Position numbers and translations under genes: made by a program. Of a DNA stretch of 64,000 bases, positions 10,242-21,700 are shown piece by piece; within the stretch, counting starts at the first letter, position 1, and each line of letters starts with the position of its first letter. The notes under the pieces were generated by a model. It saw only the letters and a list, made by a program, of their open reading frames with translations, was not told where the DNA came from and ran no database searches. The stretch is from Alnus glutinosa (lineage: Eukaryota > Streptophyta > Magnoliopsida > Fagales > Betulaceae): NCBI RefSeq assembly GCF_958979055.1, contig NC_084889.1, positions 2,108,001 to 2,172,000 on the forward strand. Reading direction: 5' to 3'.

Positions 10242-10283
<42 letters not shown>
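10242..10283. repeat. Poly-A tract (about 42 A)
   Basis: A long A run follows a shorter one at 10160-10179. No retroposon body is recognisable upstream. Confidence 0.85.
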
Positions 10284-10286
<3 letters not shown>

Positions 10287-11855
10287 ATCAACAGAAGAAG
10301 AAATATATATATATAATTTTTTTAAAAAATTATATCATAATATCAGACATATATATAATTGTCTTTACCAAAAACGCAATGGATTGGAAAATGATATATA
10401 TGTATATATTGAAAAACTTAACTTAAGTACTACTAACTAAACTTAAATTGTAAAGACATTTAGTACTAGAGCACCAAAACTAAAACATGATTACATTCAT
10501 CCATAACTTATATATAATTTATGTTCGATATATACAACTTACTAATACGGTTAAATTGTACACAACCTCTAAAACACTAAAAAAAAAAATGATACAAACT
10601 CATCCCCCGCCCATTTCTTATCCATCTTCATATAACCAATTTTCAAATTTATCATATATTGAATTTAAATGTGTATGCATGGTAGAGGATGAGTATTAGG
10701 GTTGTTGTGATGATTAGGAGTTGGATTATTACATGAGACTAGGACTTTATAGTTAAATCTTAGATTTTTATTGTTGTTGCGTATGAAAAAATTATCGATC
10801 ATCGATAATCGATCGTTGGATTCTAGCAATAAGTGTATGATTAGGATTTTTAATGCATGGTTAGGGTTTAGTCGCATGATATATTAGGGTTCACTTATAA
10901 GATTAAGATTCTTGGTGTGCAGTACGTCTAATATTATGATATAATTTACAGTAACGTGAAGATTAAGATGTTTGAATATGAAGATGAGCGTCCGAGGTAA
11001 ATAAATGCTTACATAATAATAAAAAATGGGGGAGAGCTTTTACTGATTAGGTGTGTTGGCCATTCATGGGATGGGTGACCGCCCTTTGTATGGCAAGCAG
11101 TTGCCACCTCATGATTTGGTGAGGGGTGGCCTCGACTACCTATGCAAGATAGGCCTTCCCTTAAACCTGCCATTCTGTTTTTTAATTTAGAAAAAATAAA
11201 AAATAAAAAAAATTGTAATTTATGGTACATTAATGTACAGTGAATGCATGACATGTTAGATGCTTGCCATGTGTCATCAACTTAGTGTTATGATGTAGCA
11301 CGTCGTTAATTAATTGGATATATATAGTAGGTTGATAGAGAGACATATTTGAAACTAAAGTAAATAAGAATCTAATTGTCAAAATTGAAAACATAAGGGC
11401 TAATTTGAAATTATGTAAAACCCTGAAGACTAAATAAATTTACTTTTCCCCCTAGATTTATGGCATCTATTTTGCAGATTGGTCATAGATTTTGGGCAAG
11501 GAGTGGGGACCTAAAGTATGTATATCACATGTGGGATGTTCAATGTCCCCGTTTATCTCGTTGGTGTACCTTGACTTTCTGTTGGTTGAATGAAATCTCT
11601 TTTGAGAAAGGTTTGACCTTATAATAGTTCCATCTCAGTTTGTATTCACGGGCGGGAGATTTCAGACTTTTGCTTCATTGTTTTTTTTTTTTTTGTATAT
11701 ATGAAACAACCTTTTAATTATTGGATTTTATGTTACTATCCGTTACTATTTCGGCCGAATTACTTTCTTGGTTTGAAACTGATCGATTGAACTCTTTTTT
11801 TCTTTAATATATATATATATAAGAATGATCAATTAATTGCTTGTACAATTGATTG

Positions 11856-11857
<2 letters not shown>

Positions 11858-11920
<63 letters not shown>
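11858..11920. repeat. TC microsatellite (about 31 repeats)
   Basis: Pure TC dinucleotide run of 63 bp followed by GTGTGTG. Frames through it give only Arg-Glu or Leu-Ser repeats and are not genes. Confidence 0.95.
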
Positions 11921-11928
<8 letters not shown>

Positions 11929-14069
11929 AGCAAAAGAGATGCTTTCATATCTTTGACAACTGATAAACAAATCATGTAGCAAAGTTGGCGACTGCATGTG
12001 CATTTTGTAGAAATGTGACATATATGCATCACCGATTTCAGGTCGATGATCACAATTAGAACTGTTCTCTTGCCTTCTGAAATACATATGTATATCTAAC
12101 TGTTCAAATAGATTTGAAGTTGTATGACCCCTTTTTCTTCGAACTCCCAAATTCACGTACTTTTGTGTTGAATGAATGTTGGGAAGAGATATATATATAT
12201 ATATATAGATAGACAAAAACCTTCCGCAATGCAAATATATCATATAATTAATGTCGACTTGGGCTTCTGATATCCATTTTTGTGAATGATAATTAATTTC
12301 GATCTCTTGGAAGAAAAGAAGCTAAATATATATATATATATATATGGGATTGTGGTGTGGGAGTTGACGTTGAACAGGGTTCCAATTATAGGTTGGACTA
12401 CCTGGCCTCTATACTCATCTGCCATTAATATATATATATATACAGCTCATTTTGATGAGGCTCAAATAATCAATTTGGCAAAATGGGTCATTTTCACTTT
12501 GGCCGGTTTCTGAAACCCATCTCCATCTTCTTTCTTCCCCGGCCATGTGACTTTTGTTCGTATTGGTCATCTTAATCCCCCTAATTTTTTCCCCTCCAGC
12601 GTATAATGTTGTCTGGTTAAGGAAAAAAAAAGGAAGAAAAAGAAGCTATGACGTCGAATAGTAGTGGCAATCGTAATATATAGGATATTTTTGTTGCAGA
12701 AATAGTCTCATAAGGTGATCGATCTCTATCACATAAGCAACCATAGGTATAATTGTTATTTTTTTTTTGACCCTTTTATCAGCCCCTACAGCTTTCAAGT
12801 GACCAACGTACACTTGTACACATAATTTGAAGCAAAAGTCTCACTACTTTTTTTTTGTTTTATTTTTTTATTTTTTTCCGTGAGAAAATCATTCTATCTT
12901 CTAATAGTTATATATGCAAATTAACCTGAAATGATCATTTTGATCAACATGACGTTTAGCCCGTTCAGGCGGGTGAATTGATTTTTCATTGAGCTCTACC
13001 GTACATAAGTAGTACTAGCTCAAAAATCAAAACCGGAGAGGGCCATGGCCACCGGCCCATGCATGATTCCGTCCATAATCTGACGGGTCTGTCCTGTCTG
13101 CAATGGTATAATTAAAGGAGACATTTTCTCCGAGCCCTTCAAAGTTTAATTATTTTGTTCGATTGAATTGATAACCAATGCTAGCTAGGATGAACAAATA
13201 GAAACTCACAATTTATGATGTTTGTACGAATTTTCTTTTTAAAATCTATAACTTAGCTTGCAAGTTAATAAAGAATTCAAAAACTTTGTAATGATTTTTT
13301 TTTTTTTTTTAATAAAAAATAAAATTTCTTGATAAGTGGAGTAGTCATTAGTGCGAATTTGGAATCATTACATATTCTCTAGCTACGTGAACTCCGAAAT
13401 TTATTACAGTTCATATAAACAAAACTAGTTTCCTCGCTAATCTTCCTATGAACTGCTACTATTAATTATTATTTTGTGATTAAATTATATATGAATTGAA
13501 GCATGCGTCTCAATTTGTTTGAATTCCCCACTTGCACCAAGCACAAAAATGCAATACTAGATGCTATGGTGCATGTGCACAAAGAAGCATGAATTTTTTT
13601 TAGACAACTATTTATGTTTTAGGGACAATGAGGTACCTGTACGTAATTAACAAAACCCATACGTATTATAATTACCCTGGCAGGCAGGCAGGCAGGCATG
13701 TTTCTACATTCACTTATGGATCACAGTTCAGAGCACATTAGAAAACATGCCACTAAGCCTTCAACCAACATGTTGTAATTAAATTATGATGAAGTTGCAA
13801 TTAAAAAATTTGTACACATACCATTGGTGAATAGAGCCGGAATGATTTAAGCATAGGAACGAATCTGTTAAATCACTGATTATTCTAAAAATTTAAACGG
13901 AAAGCTCTCTTTTCAACAAATAAGACCTAACACGTGAAATATTTAATTAAAATGAGAGTGTGAATGATTAAGACAATATTCAAACTCATGACATTTGCTT
14001 TACTTTAATACCAAACAGCAGACTTAATCATTTAAATTAATATTAGTTGACCGGGAATTAATTAGAAAT

Positions 14070-14410
14070 ATGGGACAAATGGAACTATTTTATATTGGCT
14101 AGCTAGCTAATCATAGCTATTACAACCCCTGGATGGCTGGCTGACAGCACACGGGGATGAGTGTTTGAGAACTCTTGAAGGTTGTCCAAGGTTGCAGTGT
14201 TTTTGGCTTGCTATGAAAGGTTGTCGAAAAGTTATGATCAGGATGTACGTGCAGAATTTGATAAAACAAAGCAACCCCAAATGAGAGTAGCAGAATATGT
14301 ATCCAATGTGGTCCAAATGGAACTGTTTTATATATATATATGCTCGATCGGCTAATCGTAGCTTTGCAACCTCTGGGTGGCTGGCAAGTCACGCTGGGAT
14401 ATGATGAGAT
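14070..14410. repeat. Direct duplication about 240 bp apart
   Basis: The stretch 14070-14165 (AAATGGAACTATTTTATAT, GCTAATCATAGCT, CAACCCCTGGATGGCTGGC, GGGGATGAG) recurs at 14306-14410 (AAATGGAACTGTTTTATAT, GCTAATCGTAGCT, CAACCTCTGGGTGGCTGGC, TGGGATATGATGAG). The copies have diverged by substitutions and small indels. No convincing coding frame spans either. Confidence 0.75.
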
Positions 14411-15107
14411 GCTGGCTCTTAAACCTCTTTAGTATCTACTGAAGGCCAAGGGGCCTAAGAGGCTGACTAGCTAGCTCGGCTAAACAGCCCCCAAACCCTC
14501 CAATCCTCCCACCAGAAAAAAGAAAAGAAAAGAGTACTGGAACATGCTGGTTTTAATGCAGCTCTGTCTAAGAATGTTGCTTCGATCAAGAATAAAAAAT
14601 AAAATGAATAGAAAGGGAATCGATGGAAAAAGGGTGAACGGGAGATCCGAGGAGTGGTGTGTGTGTGTGAAAGACAAAAGCATCGAGAAAGGCAGGGACG
14701 CAGTTCGCGTGCGCTTCCTTTGCGCATGATCCTATAACCCAGTGTCACGGCCCATATATTTAATTTAACACTACTACTAGTGTCTTATAGAATGCTGTGA
14801 GCATTTATTTACAAACAACAATGAAAGCCTTTGCGGGGTTTGCAATTTAATTTGCATGCTAATTTTACTAATCATGTAAATCATCACTCTTGTCCTCTAT
14901 GTTGACTCAATTTGACCAACTCCTCCTAGTTTGCTTTAAACTTAACCCAGCTTTCCCATGTCATTATGTTTCCCCAAGCCCCGTGTCTGCTTCATCAACA
15001 TGCTCTTTTCCTGGGAACTTGTGCAAATAATACAGGACAACATATACAGTCTTTTCCTTACAACTTATGCAAACGTACGACTCATTACATCAATCACTCA
15101 CCAAATG

Positions 15108-15108
<1 letters not shown>

Positions 15109-15147
<39 letters not shown>
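15109..15147. repeat. TA microsatellite
   Basis: About 19 TA repeats just left of the GC-cored element at 15.2-16.2 kb. Confidence 0.9.
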
Positions 15148-15152
<5 letters not shown>

Positions 15153-15204
15153 TATTTTAGCTTTCAATTCTTTCAAATCACATATCCCAACTCAGCATTT
15201 TATG

Positions 15205-16215
15205 ATGCGTTTGGATCAAATATTATTCAATATTTGAATCGAGTTTTTATTCAAAAACCCAGAACCCGGATCCATGGTGATTAAAACCCGGTTGCCTCTT
15301 GAATATTGTTTTGAATGCAGTTTGAATTTCGAGATGATGAAATCATAAAATTGACACGTGAATTTTAAGGTGCATTTTCTCTTTCAACCGGCAGAAATCA
15401 GAGCTGGCAAAAAATACTAAAAAAAAAAAAAAAAAATCAAGAAAAATAGGAACATGGGGTGGCCGGTGCCACCTTTGGTGGTGGCTCGCGTCCACCCCAG
15501 GGGTCGGGGGGTGGCCGTGTGCCACCCCGCGACCCCCTGGGGGTGGCTTTTGAGCCACCCTGAGTAGATTTTGGGGTGGCCCGAAAGCCACCCCTAAGCC
15601 TTAAGGGTGGCCGGAAGGCCACACCTGGGGTCGAGGGTGGCCACGCAGCTACTCCCAGTGGCCGTGCGCCACCCCCTGAGCCCTAGGGGTGGCTTTCAGG
15701 CCACCCCAAAATGGATCCAGGGGAGGCCCGAAAAGCCTTAGGGGTGGCTGCGTGGCTACCCTCAGTGGCCTGGGGGTGGCTTTCAGGCCACCCCAATCAG
15801 AGATTTCGGGGTGGCCCGAAAGCCACCCCTAGGGGGTGGGGGGGGTGGCCCTCAGCCACCCCCTCCCACCGGCAGCCACCCCAAAACACTATTTTCTCTC
15901 ATTTATTTTTGTTTTTATTTTTTAAATAAAAATAAATTTTTTGTTTTTTTAGTTTTTAATTTTTTATTTTTTTAGTTTTTTTTTTTTATTTTTTACCATA
16001 CCAATCATTATACACAACTTTTCATACAATCCAATCACTTTGAACCATTATAAAACACTTTTTTTTCAATCGCAGAAATTCAACACTCAAACACATATTT
16101 GAAAAGAATCTGAATTATATTCAACATCCAAACACATTTTCATTGCCTTGAAATTCGCAATCAGATTCAGAATATTATTAATATTCGAAATATTCAATAC
16201 CCAAACGGACATTCG
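15205..16215. mobile_element. Inverted-repeat-bounded element with a GC-rich core
   Basis: The left end (GATGCGTTTGGATCAAATAT, then TTCAATATTTGAATCG) and the complement of the right end (GAATGTCCGTTTGGGTATTG, then AATATTTCGAATATT) are similar inverted repeats, suggesting a non-autonomous DNA transposon of about 1 kb. The AT-rich arms surround a GC-rich block at about 15455-15885. No target-site duplication could be fixed, so the ends are approximate. Confidence 0.55.
15455..15885. repeat. GC-rich array of short palindromes (GGGGTGGC/GCCACCCC)
   Basis: The core is a 22-bp hairpin with GGGGTGGC and GCCACCCC arms around a 6-base centre. One version (centre CCGAAA) occurs identically at 15573-15594 and 15808-15829. 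The other (centre TTTCAG) occurs identically at 15686-15707 and 15773-15794. Looser copies fill the gaps. The two versions are reverse complements of each other apart from one base. Frames through the block are open in places, but only because stop codons are rare in this composition. Confidence 0.85.
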
Positions 16216-16976
16216 TCTAAAATATTATTTGTTTATCTATTTTCACAATTCTCGAAGGATTTTATTTTATTATTATTAATTTAACTTATGGATTGTTGAG
16301 GTGAGCACAGTAACAACAAGTCAAATCTTTAATCAAAGTGACTAGTCGGATGAAGAGCCTTTTTTTTTTTTTTTTTTTAAATTTTATTTTATATATATAT
16401 ATCTTTTGCGGTAAGACTAGCCAAATTAACCTTTTTGCTATTTCGATTTTAACTAGCGTAATATGAGTACTCTTAGCATTCTCATTCAACTAGGGTTAGT
16501 AGGGATGCTAAATTTGGAGTAAAATGAGTTAGTTGTTAACAACACTCACCACTCACCAAATGTAAAAACAAAGTATTTTTTAATCTTTAACTTTCCCTCT
16601 TCTCGATAAATAACAAAGAAAGAATAAAGAAATTATTAAGAAATAATATTTAAAATGAATAATTAAAATAGAGAGCCAATGTAAATACTTTGAAAAAATG
16701 GACAAATCAAATAAAAAGAAAAAAAAAAAAAGAGGTGATATTTTAGTTAAAATAAAAAGTAAATTTATTTAGCAAACGTAAATAGTAAGTAGTCGGTTAG
16801 TAACCGATAACAGGAAATTCTAATGTTGTGAGTAATTAACTATCTTGTCATTGCGTGGATGTACAAGTAGATTGTCTCTTAAGATCTTAGATTGTCTCTT
16901 TTCAGAAATATAATTAACATTTTTTGTGATAAAACTGTTAGGCCTGGCCCAACTCATTAGAGAGAGTTCTCATATA

Positions 16977-17362
16977 AATTTTTGTTGGCTTTAGACAACC
17001 TCTTCGTAGGTGTGTATAGTTTGGATTAGAATTTTCTTAAATTATTTATTTGAATTTAATAAAATTTGAGCAAGTAATTATGAAAAATTACTTTGGGATC
17101 TATCTGATCAGATAAGTGGTCGGACAACACAATTTTTATTTGATCAGGTAAGTCCCATAAGTAGTACCCATTTAAATTTTTGTCCAGCTTTGGATAACCT
17201 CTTCATAGGTGTGCATGGACGGATTAGAATTCTCTTAAATTGTTTGTTCGAATTTGATAGAATTCGAGCAAGTAATTGTGAGAAACAATTTATGAGATCT
17301 ATCTAACTAAATAAATGGTCGGATAACACAATTTTTATTTGATCAGGTAAGTCTTATAAGTG
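16977..17362. repeat. Direct duplication of about 190 bp
   Basis: The unit starting near 16977 (TTTTTGTTGGCTTTAGACAACC) recurs near 17174. Shared parts are CCTCTTC(G/A)TAGGTGTG, GAGCAAGTAATT, and CACAATTTTTATTTGATCAG followed by GTAAGTC. The copies are adjacent, with a period of about 197 bp. Confidence 0.85.
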
Positions 17363-18080
17363 ATTTCTCACAATCATCTACCCGAATTCTCTTAAATTCT
17401 GACAAATAATTTGAGAATGTTTTGATCTATGTGGACATCTTAGAGAGACGGCAAATGGGTCTCAAACCCCAAACTGTCCGGAGCAAACAGATCCACACTT
17501 GCCCTTACGAGAAATTGCCGGAATTGCATGCAATTCGAGCAGCCAATTTTATTTTTATTTTTTTTTTGGTTGAAAAGGGCAACGAATTTTATTTGAAGCT
17601 CATTCTGCTTTGCACTTGGCTGTTCTGACTTCTGAGCCAGAGAGGTGTGTTTATCATTACCCATCACAGCTGTCCACAAACATTGGCCCAGATGCGAGGC
17701 CTACTATTAAAGGGTTCAAATCCGACTGCTCGCTCGTATTTGGGCTGTTCAAGCCCCAAATTGGAAGTACTTTAGGATTAGGCCCATATAAATGTTTGAA
17801 ATAAAAGAACGAAAAAAATTTGAATTGAATATAACTGATGAAATTAATTTATTAATATGATGAATAAAAGATTTTTTTTAAAAAAAAAAGTAGTGGGTTT
17901 AATAGAAAAAATGATATATATTTAGTGACAAACACACCCAAAATTAAAGACTCAATAGTATAACGGTCGCGATGGATGGATTATTAATAATTGAAAACAT
18001 TATTGTTTTATTGTTTAGAGAAAAGAGTTCATTTTATTGATGGCTACGTAAAAAGAGGAGCAAGAAGAAGAAGAGCATTA

Positions 18081-18300
18081 GACTTACTCGTAATATGCTT
18101 GATGGTTTTGGCTCTTATGCTATTAATCATGTTAGACGTGAAGGTAATAGGGTAGCCCACACTCTTGCAAAATTTACTATTTTATATGAGCAAAATAAAG
18201 AGTAGTTTGAATCTTATCCGACATGTCTGTCGAGACTTATAAATTCTGAGTTTATCTTGCCAGTTTCTTAACGATATTACCAGATCTTTTAAAAAAAAAA
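18081..18300 (+). mobile_element. Very short 5'-truncated LINE with target-site duplication
   Basis: A frame starting near 18086 reads RNMLDGFGSYAINHVRREGN then RVAHTLAKFTILYEQNKE before a stop. This is the C-terminal end of a LINE RNase H-like domain. An A-rich tail follows at about 18290-18302. The flanks repeat AGGAGCAAGAAGAAG then AAGAGCATT: left at 18056-18079, right at about 18312-18340 with a small insertion. This fits target-primed integration. Confidence 0.85.
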
Positions 18301-18312
18301 AACAAAAGAAGG

Positions 18313-21290
18313 AGGAGCAAGAAGAAGATCGAAGAGCATTGCTTTGTTTAAAAAAAAAAAAGAAAATGCTTGAAATACTGCAACTTCTATTACAAACTCA
18401 TGATATCGAGTAGAAAACATAACTCCTAATTATGGAAAATTATTTATAAAATGACGTGTTGACAAGTTAGTCACCATAATTATTTTAATAATTATTTAAA
18501 TTTTCACATCAGCATATATAATTATCATAACAGTTGTTTTGAAATTCACTCTCAGCATAATTATCATAATAGCTTCCTTAATGGACATTTGACAACAATG
18601 TGCTGTGATTTGCCTTACGGCAGAGTCGAGAAGTTGGAAAAAGAAATAATGATTTTTTCTTCGTATAAATATATTTACATCTGGAAAACAACCTAATTAG
18701 GAAGGTCGGAACTAGGAAAATAATTGAGTGAGAAAGCAGCTTTGGTTGATTTTTGACCACGAATCACTGCCTTGTACATCTGGAAGTGGTTAAAAGCAGA
18801 AAAGTCAAATTAAATATAAGGAAATTGCTTCGTACCTCCCTCAGAGTTTTGATCTTGTGATAGATAAAGACTAGAGTTTATAATTTTGACAATTAAGGAT
18901 TTTAATTTGAACTCTCTGTGAAACTAGATCTTTCCGTTAATGTTTTTATCTAGTTTTGAAGTGTCAAAGTTTCTGCTGGTATGATCTTCTTCGCATTAGA
19001 CCAATAAAATTGTGTCACATGTATTAAAAGTCATGTCCTCGTGCTCCATATGTCATAAAATAAAATAAGCATACATTTAAAATAAAAAAAAATGATAAAA
19101 AAGGTGGATGGAGAGGTGGCTCCACCCCTAGCAGGGTTGAAGGAGGTGACTTCACCTCCTGTAGGAGTTCAATAAGATTTGCCCTTTTTGCTTAGGTGAG
19201 TGTAACCCATGTAACATCTTGGTCCTATATTAAGAAAAGATGAATAGCTCACATAGAATAAGTGGTTTATAAAGATACTTATGAGTGTTATGTCCCACGT
19301 TGCCTAGTTACTAGGTGAAACTGAGCTGCTTTTTAAGGAATTCTAAGAACGCTCCAAATTGACTAGTTATTATGAGGTGATAGCGCAAATGTGGCTAGCG
19401 CTTTTCTCTAAATCGTTACAACTCTCCCCTCCGTCCCATAGAGAGAGGCAAGGATGGAACTCCACCCTCACCACTCCACTGATTGATGAGTAATTCTATA
19501 TTTGTACATCTATCGTATTTTGACAGCATAAGACCCATATCAAAATGCATTAATGAGTGTACACTAAATTGATGTACAAATAGCATTATTCTTTGTTGAT
19601 GGGATGGAGATTCACCCAGAGAGGGATGGAGATCCAACCCATCCACCCCTCTCTTCTTCATTTATTTATTTTATTCAGCTTTTTCTTTATTCTTTTTTTA
19701 ATCTTCCGGAGACGTGACATGGTGATAAGACTTTTTACACGCAACGCGATTTCATTGGTCTTACATGGACAATATTTCAGCTTACACATTTACCATTAAA
19801 AATTGAAAGAAAATTGACGGAATGACCTATTTGCCACATGGTCAAAACTTCAATTTATAATTGTCAAAAATTAAAAAATACTCAGTCTCTATTTATGGGT
19901 GAAAACTCAGAAGAGAATGGAGCAATTTTTCTACCTACACCTTCACCAATAACCATTGCTAATTGAAAACTTTTAATCGTGGGATTGGTTGTCAAAGTAC
20001 ATGAGTCATGGAGGGGGAAGCATCAGCAATAATACAAATTCAAAACATAGGAAACAAGAGATAAGCTACAATATTTTTATACTTTTTACTACAATATTTT
20101 TATTACAAATTGGCGTGACAAACCAATATTTGAAAGAAGGATTATCACCTTTTCATTTGAAATGAAAAAGATCGAGAGAAGATATTAAAGCCTAGAGGGA
20201 CAAAATTATTCACTTTTTCTTTATAAATAATTTTACATCTTTAAAAGTAAATGATTGACTATTCTCCATTTCAACTGTTTTACGGCATTTGTGATATAGA
20301 AACTTGCACGAATTGAATATTCACCTATTCATCCTTTAAAAATAGTCACCAACCCAAATAAGGTCAAACGTCGCTCATCTCTATTAATTTTTTGTTTGTG
20401 CTTTCTAGCACGATCCAACCCCCCAACAAATTAATTAATAGAAATATTTCAAATTCAAATTGCGACACTTTGATAAAAAAAAAAGATAAAAAGGATTTCA
20501 TCCGAATGGAAGTTTCAACTAAGGAGTAAGGACTAGTTTGGGTCTGGCCCTTCTTGGCATCACCTATCATTCAAGATTATAGCTTTTGGAAAGCTATTTT
20601 TCTATTTTTTTTTTATTATTATATATATAATTCGAGGACAAGGCTAGTTTTCCAATTATTCTCTCTGAAAAAGAAGAAGAGGACGTGACCGTCAATTTAA
20701 AATTGTGAATGGTTTTGAAAGTTATGGACATACATTTCGTTTCATTTATTAAAATTCTTGTTTCATGGATTTGACTAATACTATTGAATATTGATGGTGA
20801 ATTAGAGATTTCATCTGTCAACATCGGCAACTTTGGGATGCGTACTACTACGATTGTCTGACTAACCGTGGTTTGAACTTTGAAGTCTATTAAGCAATTC
20901 AACCCAACTCCGTGTAGAAAGAACTGAAAATTGCTAAATTGGTTCTTGAAATTTGACAACAAATAACTTTTTTGAGGTTTAAAAATTGACAAATCATCCT
21001 TTGTGATACCCTTACAAATTCCGACTTTTCTTTTCTTTTTTTTTTTTAATGAAATTACATATTTAACTTCAAAAAATTATTATAATAATAATTAAAAAAT
21101 CTTGAAATAATATATATATTATTTCGCGATTTTTTTTTAATACAATTCGGCCCCTTAAAATTAACCCAACCATTTTTTTAAAATTTAAGAAACAAAATTA
21201 TTTTTTGCTTCCTTATAAAAAAATGTTTCACAATAAATTTTATCATATTTCCTTATATCAATTAAATATTCTTTTTTTATTATTACTTTG
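18313..21290. other. Intergenic, no gene seen
   Basis: AT-rich with no conserved frame. A small GC-richer patch at 19100-19170 contains a perfect palindrome, GGAGGTGACTTCACCTCC (19142-19159). Pieces at 18870-18970 and 19800-19890 share GACAATTA words in inverted orientation and may be the ends of an old element. Confidence 0.55.
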
Positions 21291-21423
21291 GGCAATGATT
21301 GCTGCACTACAAGAGTGCACAACATGTGCACTCTCCCCCTCACATGAGGGTGGGGTCTAGCACAGTGGGCCCCATCCTCATGTGAGGGGGGGTTGTGCAC
21401 ATGTTGTAAAACAAACATTTTCC
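21291..21423. mobile_element. Hairpin MITE with CTCACATGAGGGTGGG arms
   Basis: The left arm (GTGCACAACATGTGCACTCT, then CCCCCTCACATGAGGGTGGG) pairs with the complement of the right arm (ACAACATGTGCACAACCC, then CCCCTCACATGAGGATGGG). Related to the element at 1749-1892 through the shared CACATGAGGGTGGG core. Confidence 0.75.
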
Positions 21424-21529
21424 TATTATTTTATTCTATTTTTTACTTCTTACTTTTTGCTATTTTATCATTATATAATTCATTGGGTAGCACTGTAGCT
21501 ACCTAAAGGTTTAGGGGAAATATCAGAAA

Positions 21530-21700
21530 GAGTAATGTTTCTTACACAACTCTTATATAACTTTTGCACAACTCTAAATAATTTTTTTTTATAATTTTTT
21601 TTATGATCAACTATTGGATTTGTTTTCTTACATGTGGGTCCTAATATTCAATAGTTGATCTTAACAAAAAGTTGTTAGAATTGTGCAAGAAACATTACTC
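21530..21700. mobile_element. Hairpin MITE with GAGTAATGTTTCTT ends
   Basis: GAGTAATGTTTCTT opens the element and its exact complement closes it. Pairing continues through CACAACTCTxxxxAACTTTT and GATCAACTATTG. The centre has a GTGGGTCCTAATATT segment like that of the 300-473 element. About 171 bp. Confidence 0.8.

Larger units (their letters stand above)
9387..14069. other. Gene desert downstream of IPT
   Basis: No supported gene in 4.7 kb. It holds poly-A tracts, a TC microsatellite, TA runs, (GGCA)4 at 13680-13696, and a GC-richer patch at 11047-11165 (GGGTGACCGCCC, GGTGAGGGGTGGCC) that loosely recalls the GC-rich core at 15.5 kb. Near 13865-14035 is a decayed dispersed repeat with AAATCACTGATTATTCT. 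Confidence 0.6.

Noticed and set aside
11829-12243. Frames through the TC and TA repeats
   Set aside because: The translated Arg-Glu and Ile-Tyr runs are microsatellite products. The same applies near 4495-4746, 14958-15284 and 42635-42856.
14467-14748. 93-codon minus-strand frame
   Set aside because: Phe/Ser-rich low-complexity translation with no conserved motif; the opposite strand is Lys/Arg-rich in the same way.
15343-15929. Gly/Pro/Trp-rich frames in the GC-rich block
   Set aside because: They are open because stop codons are rare in the GGTGGC repeats; frames shift between units and no start context is plausible.
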